A stretch of DNA of 64,000 bases from Ch67 sp041395845 (GCA_041395845.1 JAWKZS010000006.1:62001-126000), one strand, 5' to 3'. Shown: positions 34,858 through 44,512, counted from the stretch's first letter. Notes: generated by a model from the letters alone, not told the origin. Numbers and translations: made by a program.

Positions 34858-36413
34858 TCAGCGACCCCCACACCCAACACCTCCACCAACAACTCCCGCT
34901 GCGCCTTCGCCTGATCCTCCGCCCCCAGCGCCAGCATCAAGCCATTCAATTCCCGCAACGCTTCGGTCAGTTCACTCATGGCTTCTGCCGCCAGTGCGTC
35001 CGGTTCCGGCAGGCTGGCGGCGTCCACGCTGTCTTCATCCTTGATCCAGGCAATATCCAGCGAATCGCCTTTGGTATTGGCAATCCACTCGCGGGAAAAG
35101 CAGCGCCAGCGGGAATTTTCCGGTGTTTGCTCGGTGCCGTCTTTGGTCCAGCTCCACTCGCCTTCGCTACGTTTGCTGGTGCCGTCGGCTTTTTTGCCGA
35201 AGACTTTTTCGAACGGTGTTAAGTGTTGATCGCCAAAGGGTGTGCGTTTGCCGAAGCTGGGCATGTTGGTGCGCAGGTCGTAGACCCAGACGTCCTTGGT
35301 GCAGTGTTCTTCCTGCTCGGGTTTTTTCGCGGTGCCCTTGGTAAAAAACAGCACGTTGGTTTTCACGCCCTGGGCGTAAAAAATGCCGGTGGGCAGGCGC
35401 AGGATGGTGTGCAGGTTGCACTTGTGCATCAGGTCGCGGCGGATGTCGGTGCCGACGCCGGCTTCGAACAATACGTTATCCGGCAGCACCACGGCGGCGC
35501 GGCCACCGGGTTTGAGGCTGCGATAAATATGCTGCAAAAACGCCAGCTGTTTGTTGCTGGTTTTGTAGGTGAAGTCGTCGCGGGTGGGGCCGCCGCCACC
35601 TTTGGCGGTGCCGAACGGCGGGTTGGATAAAATCACTTCGGCTTTTTTCAGACTCTTGCCGGCGTCGCCCAGGGTGTTGCCCAGGTGCACCACGCCTTCG
35701 TCGTCGCCTTCCATGCCGTGCAATAAGCAGTTCATCAGGGCGAGGCGGCGGGTGCCGGGGACCAGTTCCATGCCGACAAAGGCTTTGGTGCGCTGGAATT
35801 TCTGTTGCTTTGCGTCCAGGTCGTAGAGGTTGTCGGTTTGGCTTTTGATATAGGCATCGGCGGCAATCAAAAATCCGGCGGTGCCGGCGGCCGGGTCTTG
35901 TATCACTTCACCGGGTTGGGGCTGGATGCAGCGGATGATGCTGTCGATCAGCGGGCGCGGGGTGAAGTACTGGCCGGCGCCGGATTTGGTTTCCGAGGCG
36001 TTTTTTTCCAGCAGGCCTTCGTACAGATCACCGAGTCCGTCGCGGGCGGCGCTGAACCAGTCGATGGCGTCGAGGCTTTTCACCAGTTGTTCCAGGTGGC
36101 GCGGTTCGCGCAGGCGGGTTTGGGCGTCGGCGTAAATGGCGGCAATCAGCGGGTCGGTGCTTTTGGACAGATCCAGCAGCAGCTGTTTGTAGAAGTTGAG
36201 CAGGTTGGTGCCGGATTTGCCTTCCAGATCGGGCCAGCGTTTGCCTTCCGGCAGTTTGTGTTTATTCAGCAAGCCCGCTTCGGTGTTTTCATATTCCATT
36301 TTGATGAACAGCAGCAGCACCAGTTCGGTGACGTAATCGCTGTAGTTGATGCCGTCGTCGCGGAGGACGTCGCACAGGTTCCAGAGTTTTTGGACGATGT
36401 CGTTGTTGGTCAT
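34854..36413 (-). CDS. hsdM: Type I restriction-modification methyltransferase subunit
   Basis: A 519-residue N6-adenine methyltransferase. The N-terminal helical HsdM domain (KLWNLCDVLRDDGINYSDYV) is followed by the SAM motif DPAAGTAG at 173-180 and the catalytic NPPF at 264-267, with GQYFTPRPLI just before. The frame is intact. It starts 10 bp after fic and overlaps hsdS by 4 bp. It needs HsdS to find its target, and hsdS is broken here. Confidence 0.96.
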   Translation of the reverse strand: MTNNDIVQKLWNLCDVLRDDGINYSDYVTELVLLLFIKMEYENTEAGLLNKHKLPEGKRWPDLEGKSGTNLLNFYKQLLLDLSKSTDPLIAAIYADAQTRLREPRHLEQLVKSLDAIDWFSAARDGLGDLYEGLLEKNASETKSGAGQYFTPRPLIDSIIRCIQPQPGEVIQDPAAGTAGFLIAADAYIKSQTDNLYDLDAKQQKFQRTKAFVGMELVPGTRRLALMNCLLHGMEGDDEGVVHLGNTLGDAGKSLKKAEVILSNPPFGTAKGGGGPTRDDFTYKTSNKQLAFLQHIYRSLKPGGRAAVVLPDNVLFEAGVGTDIRRDLMHKCNLHTILRLPTGIFYAQGVKTNVLFFTKGTAKKPEQEEHCTKDVWVYDLRTNMPSFGKRTPFGDQHLTPFEKVFGKKADGTSKRSEGEWSWTKDGTEQTPENSRWRCFSREWIANTKGDSLDIAWIKDEDSVDAASLPEPDALAAEAMSELTEALRELNGLMLALGAEDQAKAQRELLVEVLGVGVAE

Positions 36414-36423
36414 GGGTGATAAC

Positions 36424-37584
36424 TCAGTTGAGTTCCTGATTCAAAATAGTGATGTATTCGGTGTAGCCGTAAATGCGGTTACGTTTCTGGCCGGTGACTT
36501 CGCGCACTATGCCCAGTTGCTGTTCCATGGCATCCAGAGCCTTGCCAATGGTGGCGGGCGTGATGCCGGTGTGCTGGCGCAGGGTGGCGATGTTGATCAC
36601 CGGATTGCGGAACAGTGCTTCGAGTATTTGGGTGGCGGAGCCGGCCAGGCGGCCCAGTTGCTGCAGGCGGGCTTTGTCCCGTTGCAGCAGTTCGTTCAGT
36701 TGCTGGGCGGTCTGCACGGCCTGATTGGCGGTGGTGGCGACGGCGTCGGCAAAAAAACGTACCCAGCTTTCCCAGTCACCGGTCAGGCGAACCTGTTGCA
36801 GGCGGTCGTAATAGGTCTGGCGGTGTTTTTTGAAAAACACGGACAGATACAGCAGCGGTTCCTTGAGGATGTTGGCCTGCACCAGAATCAGCGGAATCAG
36901 CAAGCGTCCCAGGCGGCCATTACCATCCATAAAAGGGTGGATGGTTTCAAACTGGACATGGGCCAGGGCGGCCTTGATGACGGGCTCGGTGGTTTCCGGC
37001 AGGTCGTTGATGAAGCGTTCGAACTCGGCCCAGCATTCGGCAATATGGTTGGCCGGGGGCGGGACGAACACGGCTTCGTCGGGCCGGTGGGCACCGAGCC
37101 AGACCTGATTCTGGCGAAAGTCACCAGGGCTTTTGTCCGCGCCACGGCCATGGGTCATCAGGGCCTGATGGAGTTCGCGCACCAGCCGGATGGTGATGGG
37201 ATAGCCTTCGCGGATGCGTTGCACGCCAAGGGTAAGGGCGCTGACATAGCAGGAGACTTCCTGCACGTCGTCCATGGGCACGCCGGGCACGCCTTCCATT
37301 TCGTACAGCATCAGGTCATTGAGGGATGACTGGGTTCCCTCGATCTGGGAGGACATGACCGCTTCTTTGCGGATGTAGCTGTACAGAAACAGGTCGGCGG
37401 CCGGCAACAGGGCCGATATGGCATCCAGCCGCCCCAGAGCAACCTGGGCATCCGACAATCGCTGTTGCAGGGTGTTATCGATCGCCAGGGGTGGCGCCGG
37501 CGGCAAGGGGTTGGGGATAAAGGCCTGGCATTTGACGCCGCCAGCGATGGCCGGGGTGTAGCTGCCGGTGGGTCCGCGTTCCAT
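36424..37584 (-). CDS. Fic family protein (probable AMP-transferase, class II)
   Basis: A 386-residue protein. The Fic core HPFMDGNGRLGR (residues 216-227) has the complete catalytic set with His216. An N-terminal inhibitory helix motif S-x3-E-G (Ser78 to Gly83, SSQIEG) is the class II arrangement that autoinhibits the enzyme. The C-terminus is a winged-helix-like domain (NIATLRQHTGITPATIGKAL). Fic proteins transfer AMP to target hydroxyls; those in type I R-M operons have no established role. It starts the fic-hsdM-hsdS transcript, 10 bp ahead of hsdM. Confidence 0.92.
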   Translation of the reverse strand: MERGPTGSYTPAIAGGVKCQAFIPNPLPPAPPLAIDNTLQQRLSDAQVALGRLDAISALLPAADLFLYSYIRKEAVMSSQIEGTQSSLNDLMLYEMEGVPGVPMDDVQEVSCYVSALTLGVQRIREGYPITIRLVRELHQALMTHGRGADKSPGDFRQNQVWLGAHRPDEAVFVPPPANHIAECWAEFERFINDLPETTEPVIKAALAHVQFETIHPFMDGNGRLGRLLIPLILVQANILKEPLLYLSVFFKKHRQTYYDRLQQVRLTGDWESWVRFFADAVATTANQAVQTAQQLNELLQRDKARLQQLGRLAGSATQILEALFRNPVINIATLRQHTGITPATIGKALDAMEQQLGIVREVTGQKRNRIYGYTEYITILNQELN

Positions 37585-37617
37585 CCTGATGATTCCTGAT
37601 TATTTTTGACCGGAAGT

Positions 37618-37664
37618 TAAAATAGGGAGTAATGTTATTTTATTTATAGCCTTAAAGTAAAATA
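37618..37664 (-). promoter_or_regulatory. Repeated TAAAATA half-sites upstream of fic
   Basis: TAAAATA at 37618-37624 and its inverted copy TATTTTA at 37636-37642, with a third copy TAAAATA at 37658-37664. They lie 34-80 bp before the fic start in an AT-rich 201-bp gap after hsdR. They may be sites for the winged-helix domain of the Fic protein or parts of the promoter. Confidence 0.4.
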
Positions 37665-37785
37665 GCGACACGAGTTATTTCGGGTTTACGGGTTTCTCAT
37701 GTTGATGGCGCGTACATGTTGGTTGGACATGTTTAAAAAAGCCGATTTTTTCGACATGAGCAGGCCGGCTTAATTTAAGCCGGGA

Positions 37786-40700
37786 TCAGGCGCTATCCCA
37801 CAGGTGTTCAGCCAGATCCGCCAGTACCACAGGCAGTTGGCCTTCCAGCACCTTGTCCAGGCGCTTGATGCCACCGTCCGGGGCAAAGGCTTCGTTCAGG
37901 GTGGCCTGGTCGAGGATCACTTCGTGCACCAGACGCTTGGCCAGCCGCTCCAGCCATTTGCGCTGGTTGGGGTTCCACTGGCGCTGGGCGTAGATGCGCT
38001 GCATGGCGGTTCGCACCCGCTGTTCGAAGGGCACCAATGCTTCGCCCAGAGCGGCACGGCGGATATGGCCGATGATACCGGCGGCGATGTCCTGATTGGT
38101 TTTTTCGCGCCAGGCGGTTTTCAGGTTGGCTTCGCTGTAGCCGTTGCTGTCCAGCAGCAGGCGGATTTCTTTCAGTTGTTCACGGGTGAGGTCTTTGGGC
38201 TTATTGACCACCGCGCTGAGTGCCACGTGCTGGTTGAGCTGGCGCTTGATGAAGTCGTTGAAGCTTTCCAGATAGTCACCGGGTTCTTCTTTCACGCCGT
38301 AGGTTTGTTTGCGGGCGAGCAGTTCATCCTGATGATGGGAAACGATAGGGTAGCGTTCCGTGCCCAGCAGGTTGTTCACGTCCGCCAGTTGCTGAATCAG
38401 GTTGTGGTGCTGGGTGATGAACTGGGCTGCCTGCTGTGGGCCAAGGCTGTGCAGGTGGTTGTGCAGTTTGGCCGGTTCCACACCCCAGAGTTGTTCCAGT
38501 TCGTTCAGCTTGGTGCGCAAGGTCTCATTTTTGTGAGCGCGGTGGGTAGCCTTGCGCAATACCCGCATGATTTTCTGGTTGAGTTGATCCAGCACGTCAT
38601 CGGCATGGTACTTGTCGTTGCTGCTGCCGGGGGCCTGATAGCTTTTGGGATCATGGAGTTCCTGCACCAGTTGTTCCAGGCTAACGTTGGGATCTTTCAC
38701 CAGGGGCTTCATGGTGTCCACGGGTTCCAACGCTTTGTAGAGATCCACCGGATCGTAGATTTTGAACACGGTTTTGCCGATGTCATCGCAGCGACGGGTG
38801 GCGCGGCCTTTCATCTGTTCGTAAAGGATGCGGGATTTTACCCGGCGCAAAAACACCAGATGACAAATGGCGGGTACATCAATGCCGGTGGTGAGCAAAT
38901 CGACTGTAATGGCGATCTTGGGTTTGGATTCGTTTTTGTAGGCCTTGATCTTTTGCAGAAATTTGTCGGTTTTGCCGGTGATGATCTGCACGCTGGATTG
39001 GTCGTAGTCTTCTTCGTAGATGGCTTTGAAAGCTTCATCCAGTTTGGACTTCACCAGCTCCGCATGTTTCTGGTTGGTGCAGAAGATCAGGGCTTTTTCC
39101 GGGCTGTTCAGATCCAGCTCGTTGGCCAACTGTTCACAGATGACGCGGTTGAAATCCGGAGTGATCACCGTGCGGTTGAACGCTTCGACTTCGAAATTCA
39201 TTTCGTCGTCCAGCTCTGCTGACTCCACTGCACCGGTGGCCATGTTGACCACATTGACCTGTTCACCCTTTTCAAACTTGATGCCATGGGTGTTGAGCAG
39301 GGTTTCGTAACGGATCGGGGGTTCGTGATCAATCAGCCAGTCATCGGCCACCGCTTCACGATAGGAATAGGTATACACGGGGCGACCGAAAATATCGGTG
39401 GTATGTTTGGCTGGCGTGGCGGTAAGGCCGATTTTCACGGCATCAAAATAATCCAGTACGCGGCGATAGGTGGACAGGTACTGGTTCTGATCGCGCACCC
39501 ACATTTCGCCTTCGGTCATGTCCTGATCCAGGGTATAACCGCGATGGGCTTCATCCACGATGATGCAATCGAAGGTATCGATGGGCAGCGGGTCGTCACT
39601 CTGGAAAATACGTTTCACCATGGCCTGCACGGTGGCGATTTGCAGGCGGGTTTCCGCTTCCGGTGCCATGTCGCCAAGTTTGGCAATGTTGTAGGCCTTG
39701 GCCAGGGTGAGGTTTTGTTCCAGCACCGTGTCTTCAAAGGTATCGTCGGCCTGGGTGCCCAGTGCGGTGCGGTCCACCAGAAACAGGATGCGTTTGAAGC
39801 GCTCGGCTTTGAGGAAACGATAAATCAGGCCAAGGATGGTGCGGGTTTTTCCAGTGCCAGTGGCCATGGCCAGCAGGCAGTTGCGCTGGTTGTTGCCCAG
39901 TGCGGTTTCGATGGCCTGGATGGCCTTTTGCTGGTAATCACGCAGTTTCAGGTAGTGGAAGCCTTCCTGCTGCAGTTTTGCTTCGGCTGTCGCTTTATTG
40001 CGTTTGAGCAGATCGAGCAAACCGGCTGGCGTGTGAAATTCCGGGTGCGCGCGAGCAGTATTGGAATGATGCCTTACATCGCGATACCAAATGCCGGACT
40101 GCTGTTCCAGCTGCTTGAAATAGGGGCGGCCGTTACAGGAATAGACAAACGGAATCTGATAATGGCCATCCTGGCTGTCAGGCCAGGCGATGGTACGGCC
40201 TTCAATGTGCCACGCAGTAATCATATCTGGCGTGGATTTGAAGCCGCGGGCATAACGTTCTGCCTGTGGAATCTTGCCGGCCACATCAACGTTTTCGCGC
40301 TTGGCTTCCACCACCGCCACTGGCGTCAGGCCAACAAATAACACATAGTCAGCACGCTGATTGTTGGCGGTGGGCCATTCCGCAATTGCCTTGTTGCGGT
40401 TTTTTTGCGGGCGCGCACCTTTCTGCCATGTGAGTGATTCGGTATCGGCTTCCCAGCCGGCTTCCTGCAGTTGCTGATCGATCAGAATACGCGTGACATC
40501 TTCACTCAGACTGAGCTGACTGGCAGCCTGTCGCATCTGTACGCCCAAGGTGCCGGTGTTGAAGGCAATGCCCTGTTCCTGTTGCTGCTTCAGTTGTTGC
40601 TGCAGCTGCTGGAGTTGGGTCTGAAACTGCTGTTTGGACTGCTTCAGTGCGTGTTCCTGTTCCAGCGCCAATTCTTCATAGGCTTTGGCTTCGGACTGCA

Positions 40701-41283
40701 TTTGTTCGGCGAGTGTCGCGTATTCTTCTTTTTCCTGTTCCAGCAGTTGTGCCAGTTGCTGCTGGGCAGACGCGGTTTGCTGGCTTTGTTCCAGCTGCGC
40801 CTGCAATTGGGCGATCTGATCATGCAGTTGACGCAGCTGTTGACTGGGATCTTGCGGCGGTACAAACGGGCCGGGATTGAATCTGGCACCCGACTTGCCA
40901 AATGCCTTGTGGAACCAGACCGCCAGATCACGGGCAACCTTGAGGGCGTTTATGGCATCGCGATGGCGGATATCGGCACGAAAATCGTGGGCTGCTTTAT
41001 TACCTTCCACCCGCAACACGTGAAACAGGGAACGGATGGATTGATCCAGATTGAATTCACGTTCGATTTTGAACAGCAGGTCTGCCTGGGTGGTGCGGTC
41101 ATCAAAGACGATGCCACAGCGTGTTGCGATATGCTGTGCGAGTGCTTCGGCAAACAATCGCAGTTTGATCAGCGATGCGTGAGGATCAAGGGGAAACAGC
41201 TGCTCGGCAGAATAGGCCAACTGGTAGAACACGGGATCGTGTTCTTTCAGAAATGCAAAATTGCTCGATGTGCTCGCCCCCAT
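37786..41283 (-). CDS. hsdR: Type I restriction endonuclease subunit R
   Basis: A 1165-residue motor/nuclease subunit of normal length for the EcoKI group. Order: an N-terminal DUF4145-like helical region (LRLFAEALAQHIA), a long Gln-rich coiled coil (about 150-250), a PD-ExK-type nuclease with VAVVEAKRENVD, the Walker A ATGTGKTRT, the helicase VDEAHRGY, GLTATPAKHTTDIFG, and helicase C motifs (CTNQKHAELV, TGIDVPAI, QMKGRATRR). It translocates DNA and cuts at a distance when bound to HsdM-HsdS. The frame is intact although hsdS is not. It begins 99 bp after mnmE. Confidence 0.96.
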   Translation of the reverse strand: MGASTSSNFAFLKEHDPVFYQLAYSAEQLFPLDPHASLIKLRLFAEALAQHIATRCGIVFDDRTTQADLLFKIEREFNLDQSIRSLFHVLRVEGNKAAHDFRADIRHRDAINALKVARDLAVWFHKAFGKSGARFNPGPFVPPQDPSQQLRQLHDQIAQLQAQLEQSQQTASAQQQLAQLLEQEKEEYATLAEQMQSEAKAYEELALEQEHALKQSKQQFQTQLQQLQQQLKQQQEQGIAFNTGTLGVQMRQAASQLSLSEDVTRILIDQQLQEAGWEADTESLTWQKGARPQKNRNKAIAEWPTANNQRADYVLFVGLTPVAVVEAKRENVDVAGKIPQAERYARGFKSTPDMITAWHIEGRTIAWPDSQDGHYQIPFVYSCNGRPYFKQLEQQSGIWYRDVRHHSNTARAHPEFHTPAGLLDLLKRNKATAEAKLQQEGFHYLKLRDYQQKAIQAIETALGNNQRNCLLAMATGTGKTRTILGLIYRFLKAERFKRILFLVDRTALGTQADDTFEDTVLEQNLTLAKAYNIAKLGDMAPEAETRLQIATVQAMVKRIFQSDDPLPIDTFDCIIVDEAHRGYTLDQDMTEGEMWVRDQNQYLSTYRRVLDYFDAVKIGLTATPAKHTTDIFGRPVYTYSYREAVADDWLIDHEPPIRYETLLNTHGIKFEKGEQVNVVNMATGAVESAELDDEMNFEVEAFNRTVITPDFNRVICEQLANELDLNSPEKALIFCTNQKHAELVKSKLDEAFKAIYEEDYDQSSVQIITGKTDKFLQKIKAYKNESKPKIAITVDLLTTGIDVPAICHLVFLRRVKSRILYEQMKGRATRRCDDIGKTVFKIYDPVDLYKALEPVDTMKPLVKDPNVSLEQLVQELHDPKSYQAPGSSNDKYHADDVLDQLNQKIMRVLRKATHRAHKNETLRTKLNELEQLWGVEPAKLHNHLHSLGPQQAAQFITQHHNLIQQLADVNNLLGTERYPIVSHHQDELLARKQTYGVKEEPGDYLESFNDFIKRQLNQHVALSAVVNKPKDLTREQLKEIRLLLDSNGYSEANLKTAWREKTNQDIAAGIIGHIRRAALGEALVPFEQRVRTAMQRIYAQRQWNPNQRKWLERLAKRLVHEVILDQATLNEAFAPDGGIKRLDKVLEGQLPVVLADLAEHLWDSA

Positions 41284-41382
41284 AGGCCAGGCCCCAAATA
41301 TGCTATTGAGCGGAATCGTTAGCCGGCAGCCACCACGGACGCAGTCTCGTAGTGCCTTTCATCATTAAAGCACATTGACCAA

Positions 41383-41400
41383 TCACTTCCCAATACAGAA
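41383..41400. other. mnmE 3' end matching a known genomic-island attachment site
   Basis: The last codons of mnmE on the minus strand read TTCTGTATTGGGAAGTGA. As I recall, this is almost identical to the 18-bp site at the 3' end of trmE/thdF used by SGI1-type islands. hsdR lies just downstream. I found no second copy and no integrase in the window. Confidence 0.45.
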
Positions 41401-42759
41401 GCTCGAGAAAATCCGCCCAAGCAAATCATCCGGTGTGAACTTTCCGGTGATTTCGCCCAGATGATCCTGGGCCAGTCGCAAATCTTCGGCGAGCAGTTCG
41501 CCGGCTCCGGATTGCACCAGTTGCGCCCTTCCCTGTTCCAGCGCGGTTCGGGCTTTTTCGATGGCATCCACATGACGCTGACGGGCAGTAAAACTGCCTT
41601 CGGCCTCGCCACCGTAGCCCATGATGGATTTCAGATGTTCGCGCAGCAGATCGATGCCGATTCCTGTTTTCGCGGACAGGCAGATGACAGGAACAGACTG
41701 ATACAGCATCGCCGGTGGCTGATCGGTAAGATCGATTTTGTTCAGCACCACGGTGAGGCGCGATGGATCCGGCAAGGCGGAAACAAATTCCGGCCAGATC
41801 TGCGCAGGATCGGTTTGGTCGCCGGCATCCCGCGCATCCACCAGCATCAGAATGCGATCGGCCTGATGAATTTCGGCCCAGGCGCGGCGAATGCCTTCCT
41901 GCTCCACTTCATCGGGACTTTCACGCAGGCCGGCGGTGTCGGTGATATGCAGCGGCATGCCATCGATATGAATGTGTTCGCGCAGGACATCACGGGTGGT
42001 GCCTGCAATGGCGGTCACAATCGCAGAATCCCGTCCGGATAATGCATTCAGCAGACTGGATTTGCCAGCGTTGGGTTTGCCGGCCAGCACGACTTTCATG
42101 CCGTCTTTCATCAGTACGCCACGGTTGGCTTCGCGCAACACGGTTTTCAGCTGCGCGCGAATGGCATCGAGATCACCCAGCACTTTGCCATCCGACAGAA
42201 AATCGATTTCTTCCTCGGGAAAATCGATCGCCGCTTCCACATACATGCGCAGCGCAATGAGTTGTTCGACCAGCACATTGATGCGATCGGAAAAGGCACC
42301 CTGCAATGAACGCAACGCAGAACGTGCCGCCTGTTCCGATGCTGAATCGATAAGGTCGGCAATGGCTTCGGCCTGGGCCAGATCGATCTTGTCGTTAAGG
42401 AATGCACGTTCTGAAAATTCGCCGGGCCGCGCGACGCGACAACCCAACTGCACGACACGTTTCAATAACGACGCCATCACCACCGGGCCGCCGTGGCCCT
42501 GCAGCTCTACAACATCTTCACCGGTAAACGAGTTTGGACCGGGAAAGTACAGCAGCAGACCTTCGTCGAGTACGTCGCCGCTGTGGGAAAGAAATCGCGC
42601 AAAGTGGGCGTATCGGGGTTTGAATGCTTCGCTTCGGGACGTCAGTTGCTGGGCAATTTTGCTGGCATCAGGCCCGGACAACCGGATGATGCCGACGCCG
42701 CCACGTCCGCTGGGGGTTGCCTGTGCTGCAATGGTATCGGTGCGGGGTGTCGGGTTCAT
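41383..42759 (-). CDS. mnmE: tRNA uridine-5-carboxymethylaminomethyl modification GTPase MnmE
   Basis: The ATG at 42759 (MNPTPRTDTIAAQATPSGRGGVGIIR) fits the family start; 458 residues. It has the folate-binding N-terminal domain, a GTPase domain with the P-loop GKPNAGKSSLLNAL, and the C-terminal CIGK with the catalytic Cys455. It acts with MnmG on wobble uridines. It lies after yidC and a terminator at 42777-42800. Confidence 0.98.
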   Translation of the reverse strand: MNPTPRTDTIAAQATPSGRGGVGIIRLSGPDASKIAQQLTSRSEAFKPRYAHFARFLSHSGDVLDEGLLLYFPGPNSFTGEDVVELQGHGGPVVMASLLKRVVQLGCRVARPGEFSERAFLNDKIDLAQAEAIADLIDSASEQAARSALRSLQGAFSDRINVLVEQLIALRMYVEAAIDFPEEEIDFLSDGKVLGDLDAIRAQLKTVLREANRGVLMKDGMKVVLAGKPNAGKSSLLNALSGRDSAIVTAIAGTTRDVLREHIHIDGMPLHITDTAGLRESPDEVEQEGIRRAWAEIHQADRILMLVDARDAGDQTDPAQIWPEFVSALPDPSRLTVVLNKIDLTDQPPAMLYQSVPVICLSAKTGIGIDLLREHLKSIMGYGGEAEGSFTARQRHVDAIEKARTALEQGRAQLVQSGAGELLAEDLRLAQDHLGEITGKFTPDDLLGRIFSSFCIGK

Positions 42760-42776
42760 TAGCCATGCTGCCAAAC

Positions 42777-42800
42777 GAAAACCGGCGCCAGAGGCGCCGG
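42777..42800 (-). terminator. Rho-independent terminator after yidC (possibly bidirectional)
   Basis: CCGGCGCC and GGCGCCGG, a perfect 8-bp stem with a 3-nt loop, followed on the minus strand by TTTTCGTTT and on the plus strand by an A/T-rich run. It sits between the yidC stop at 42806 and the mnmE start at 42759. Confidence 0.82.
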
Positions 42801-42805
42801 AATTT

Positions 42806-44506
42806 TTATTTTTTGTCGCCTGCTTCGATGCTGCGGGTAATCAGCCATTGCTGCAGGATCGACAGGATGTTGTTGGTCACCCAGTACAACACCAGACCGG
42901 CAGGGAAGAACAGGAACATCACGGTGAAAATCACCGGCATGAACTTCATTACCCGTGCCTGCATCGGATCGGTGGGCGCAGGATTCAGCAACTGCTGAAC
43001 ATACATGGTACCACCCATGATCAGTGGCAATACGAACCACGGATCAAGTACCGACAAATCGCGAATCCAGAAAAAGAACGGGGCCTGACGCAATTCAACG
43101 CTTTCCAGCAGCGCCCAGTACAGCGCCAGAAACACCGGCATCTGAATCAGGATCGGCAGACAGCCACCCAGCGGATTGATCTGTTCCTTGCGGTACAGGT
43201 TCATCATTTCCTGCGACATGCGCTGGCGATCATCACCATACTGCTCTTTCAGTCGCACCAGCAACGGCTGCACCTTGCGCATTTTCGCCATGGAACGATA
43301 GCTGATGGCGGACGGATACAGGAACGCCAGTTTGACCACCACCGTCAGCAGGATAATGGCCACACCCCAGTTACTGGTCAGCTGGTGGAAGAAATCCAGC
43401 AGCCAGAACAGCGGCTTGGAAATGAAAAACAGCGGGCCGTAATCGATGGTCAGATCCAGACCTTTATCCGGCAACAGCGCTTCGAGCTTTTTCTGGATTT
43501 TCGGACCGGCGTAAAACCGCGCATTGAACGTGTGGCTGGTGCCCGGTGCCACGCTTACGGTCGAGCTGGTAAAGCTGATAATGTAATTGTTGCGGCCGCG
43601 TACCTGACGGGTGTTGTAGTGATAGGACGCATCCTGATCGGGAATCCAGGCACTCATGAAATAGTGCTGGATCATCGCCAGCCAGCCACCCGGAATGGTC
43701 TTGTTCAGCGGTGAACTGACCATGTCCTCAAACTTGATCTTGTTATAGGTCTTTTCCACATCCCAGTACGCTGCGCCCAAGAACGTCGGCAAACCAAAAC
43801 CGGCACCACTCTGGATACCGGGGTCCGGTGAACCATCGCGCTGGATCTGGCCATAGAACGCGCCCTGCCAATTGGCCTCGCTGCGGTTGTCGATGATGGT
43901 ACTGACACCGATATCGTACTGACCGGCCTTGAAGGTGAAACGTTTGGTGATCAGGGCGCCAGCTTCCTGCTGGTACTGCAGGTCAACCGTGAGACTGTCG
44001 CCCGTCATCTGGTAGCGGGTCTGGGCACTGCTGTAGCGGGGGCGACCGTTCTTGTCCGCATCCGGCCCGTTGGTGCCGATCAGACCGCTCTGGGCAATAT
44101 AGGTGAATCCGCCATCCTGACGCAGCAGCTGGATGGGAGTCTCGGGGCGATCAATGGACACGGGATACTGCTTCAGCGCCAGCTGGACAATATCACCGCC
44201 GACCGGATCAATGGCCAGTCGCAGCACATCGGTTTCGACCTCGATCAGCTGGGTGGCCGGCGCAGCAACTGCGGCGGGTGTAACAGCCGAAACAGGCTCA
44301 CTGCCGGCAACGGCCTGCGGCACATCAGCCGAGGTATCGGCGGCCGCATTGTCCGGAATCGCTGCGTCCTGTGGATAACTCTGTGGAGAAGTGACGGCTT
44401 GGGCAGCCGGCTGATCCATGTAATCTTTCTGCCACTGCAGGATCATCAGATAGGACACAACCGCCAGGGCTGCAATTAAAAGGGTTCGTTGCCAGTCCAT
44501 CTTCAA
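42806..44506 (-). CDS. yidC: Membrane protein insertase YidC
   Basis: A 566-residue inner-membrane insertase. It has an N-terminal signal-anchor (TLLIAALAVVSYLMILQW), the large periplasmic P1 domain and the conserved 60-kDa core with GGCLPILIQMPVFLALYW and the last helices ending in LYWVTNNILSILQQW. It inserts proteins such as AtpE with or without SecYEG. A perfect DnaA-box sequence lies inside its 5' part at 44370-44378. Confidence 0.98.
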   Translation of the reverse strand: MKMDWQRTLLIAALAVVSYLMILQWQKDYMDQPAAQAVTSPQSYPQDAAIPDNAAADTSADVPQAVAGSEPVSAVTPAAVAAPATQLIEVETDVLRLAIDPVGGDIVQLALKQYPVSIDRPETPIQLLRQDGGFTYIAQSGLIGTNGPDADKNGRPRYSSAQTRYQMTGDSLTVDLQYQQEAGALITKRFTFKAGQYDIGVSTIIDNRSEANWQGAFYGQIQRDGSPDPGIQSGAGFGLPTFLGAAYWDVEKTYNKIKFEDMVSSPLNKTIPGGWLAMIQHYFMSAWIPDQDASYHYNTRQVRGRNNYIISFTSSTVSVAPGTSHTFNARFYAGPKIQKKLEALLPDKGLDLTIDYGPLFFISKPLFWLLDFFHQLTSNWGVAIILLTVVVKLAFLYPSAISYRSMAKMRKVQPLLVRLKEQYGDDRQRMSQEMMNLYRKEQINPLGGCLPILIQMPVFLALYWALLESVELRQAPFFFWIRDLSVLDPWFVLPLIMGGTMYVQQLLNPAPTDPMQARVMKFMPVIFTVMFLFFPAGLVLYWVTNNILSILQQWLITRSIEAGDKK

Positions 44507-44512
44507 AAATTC

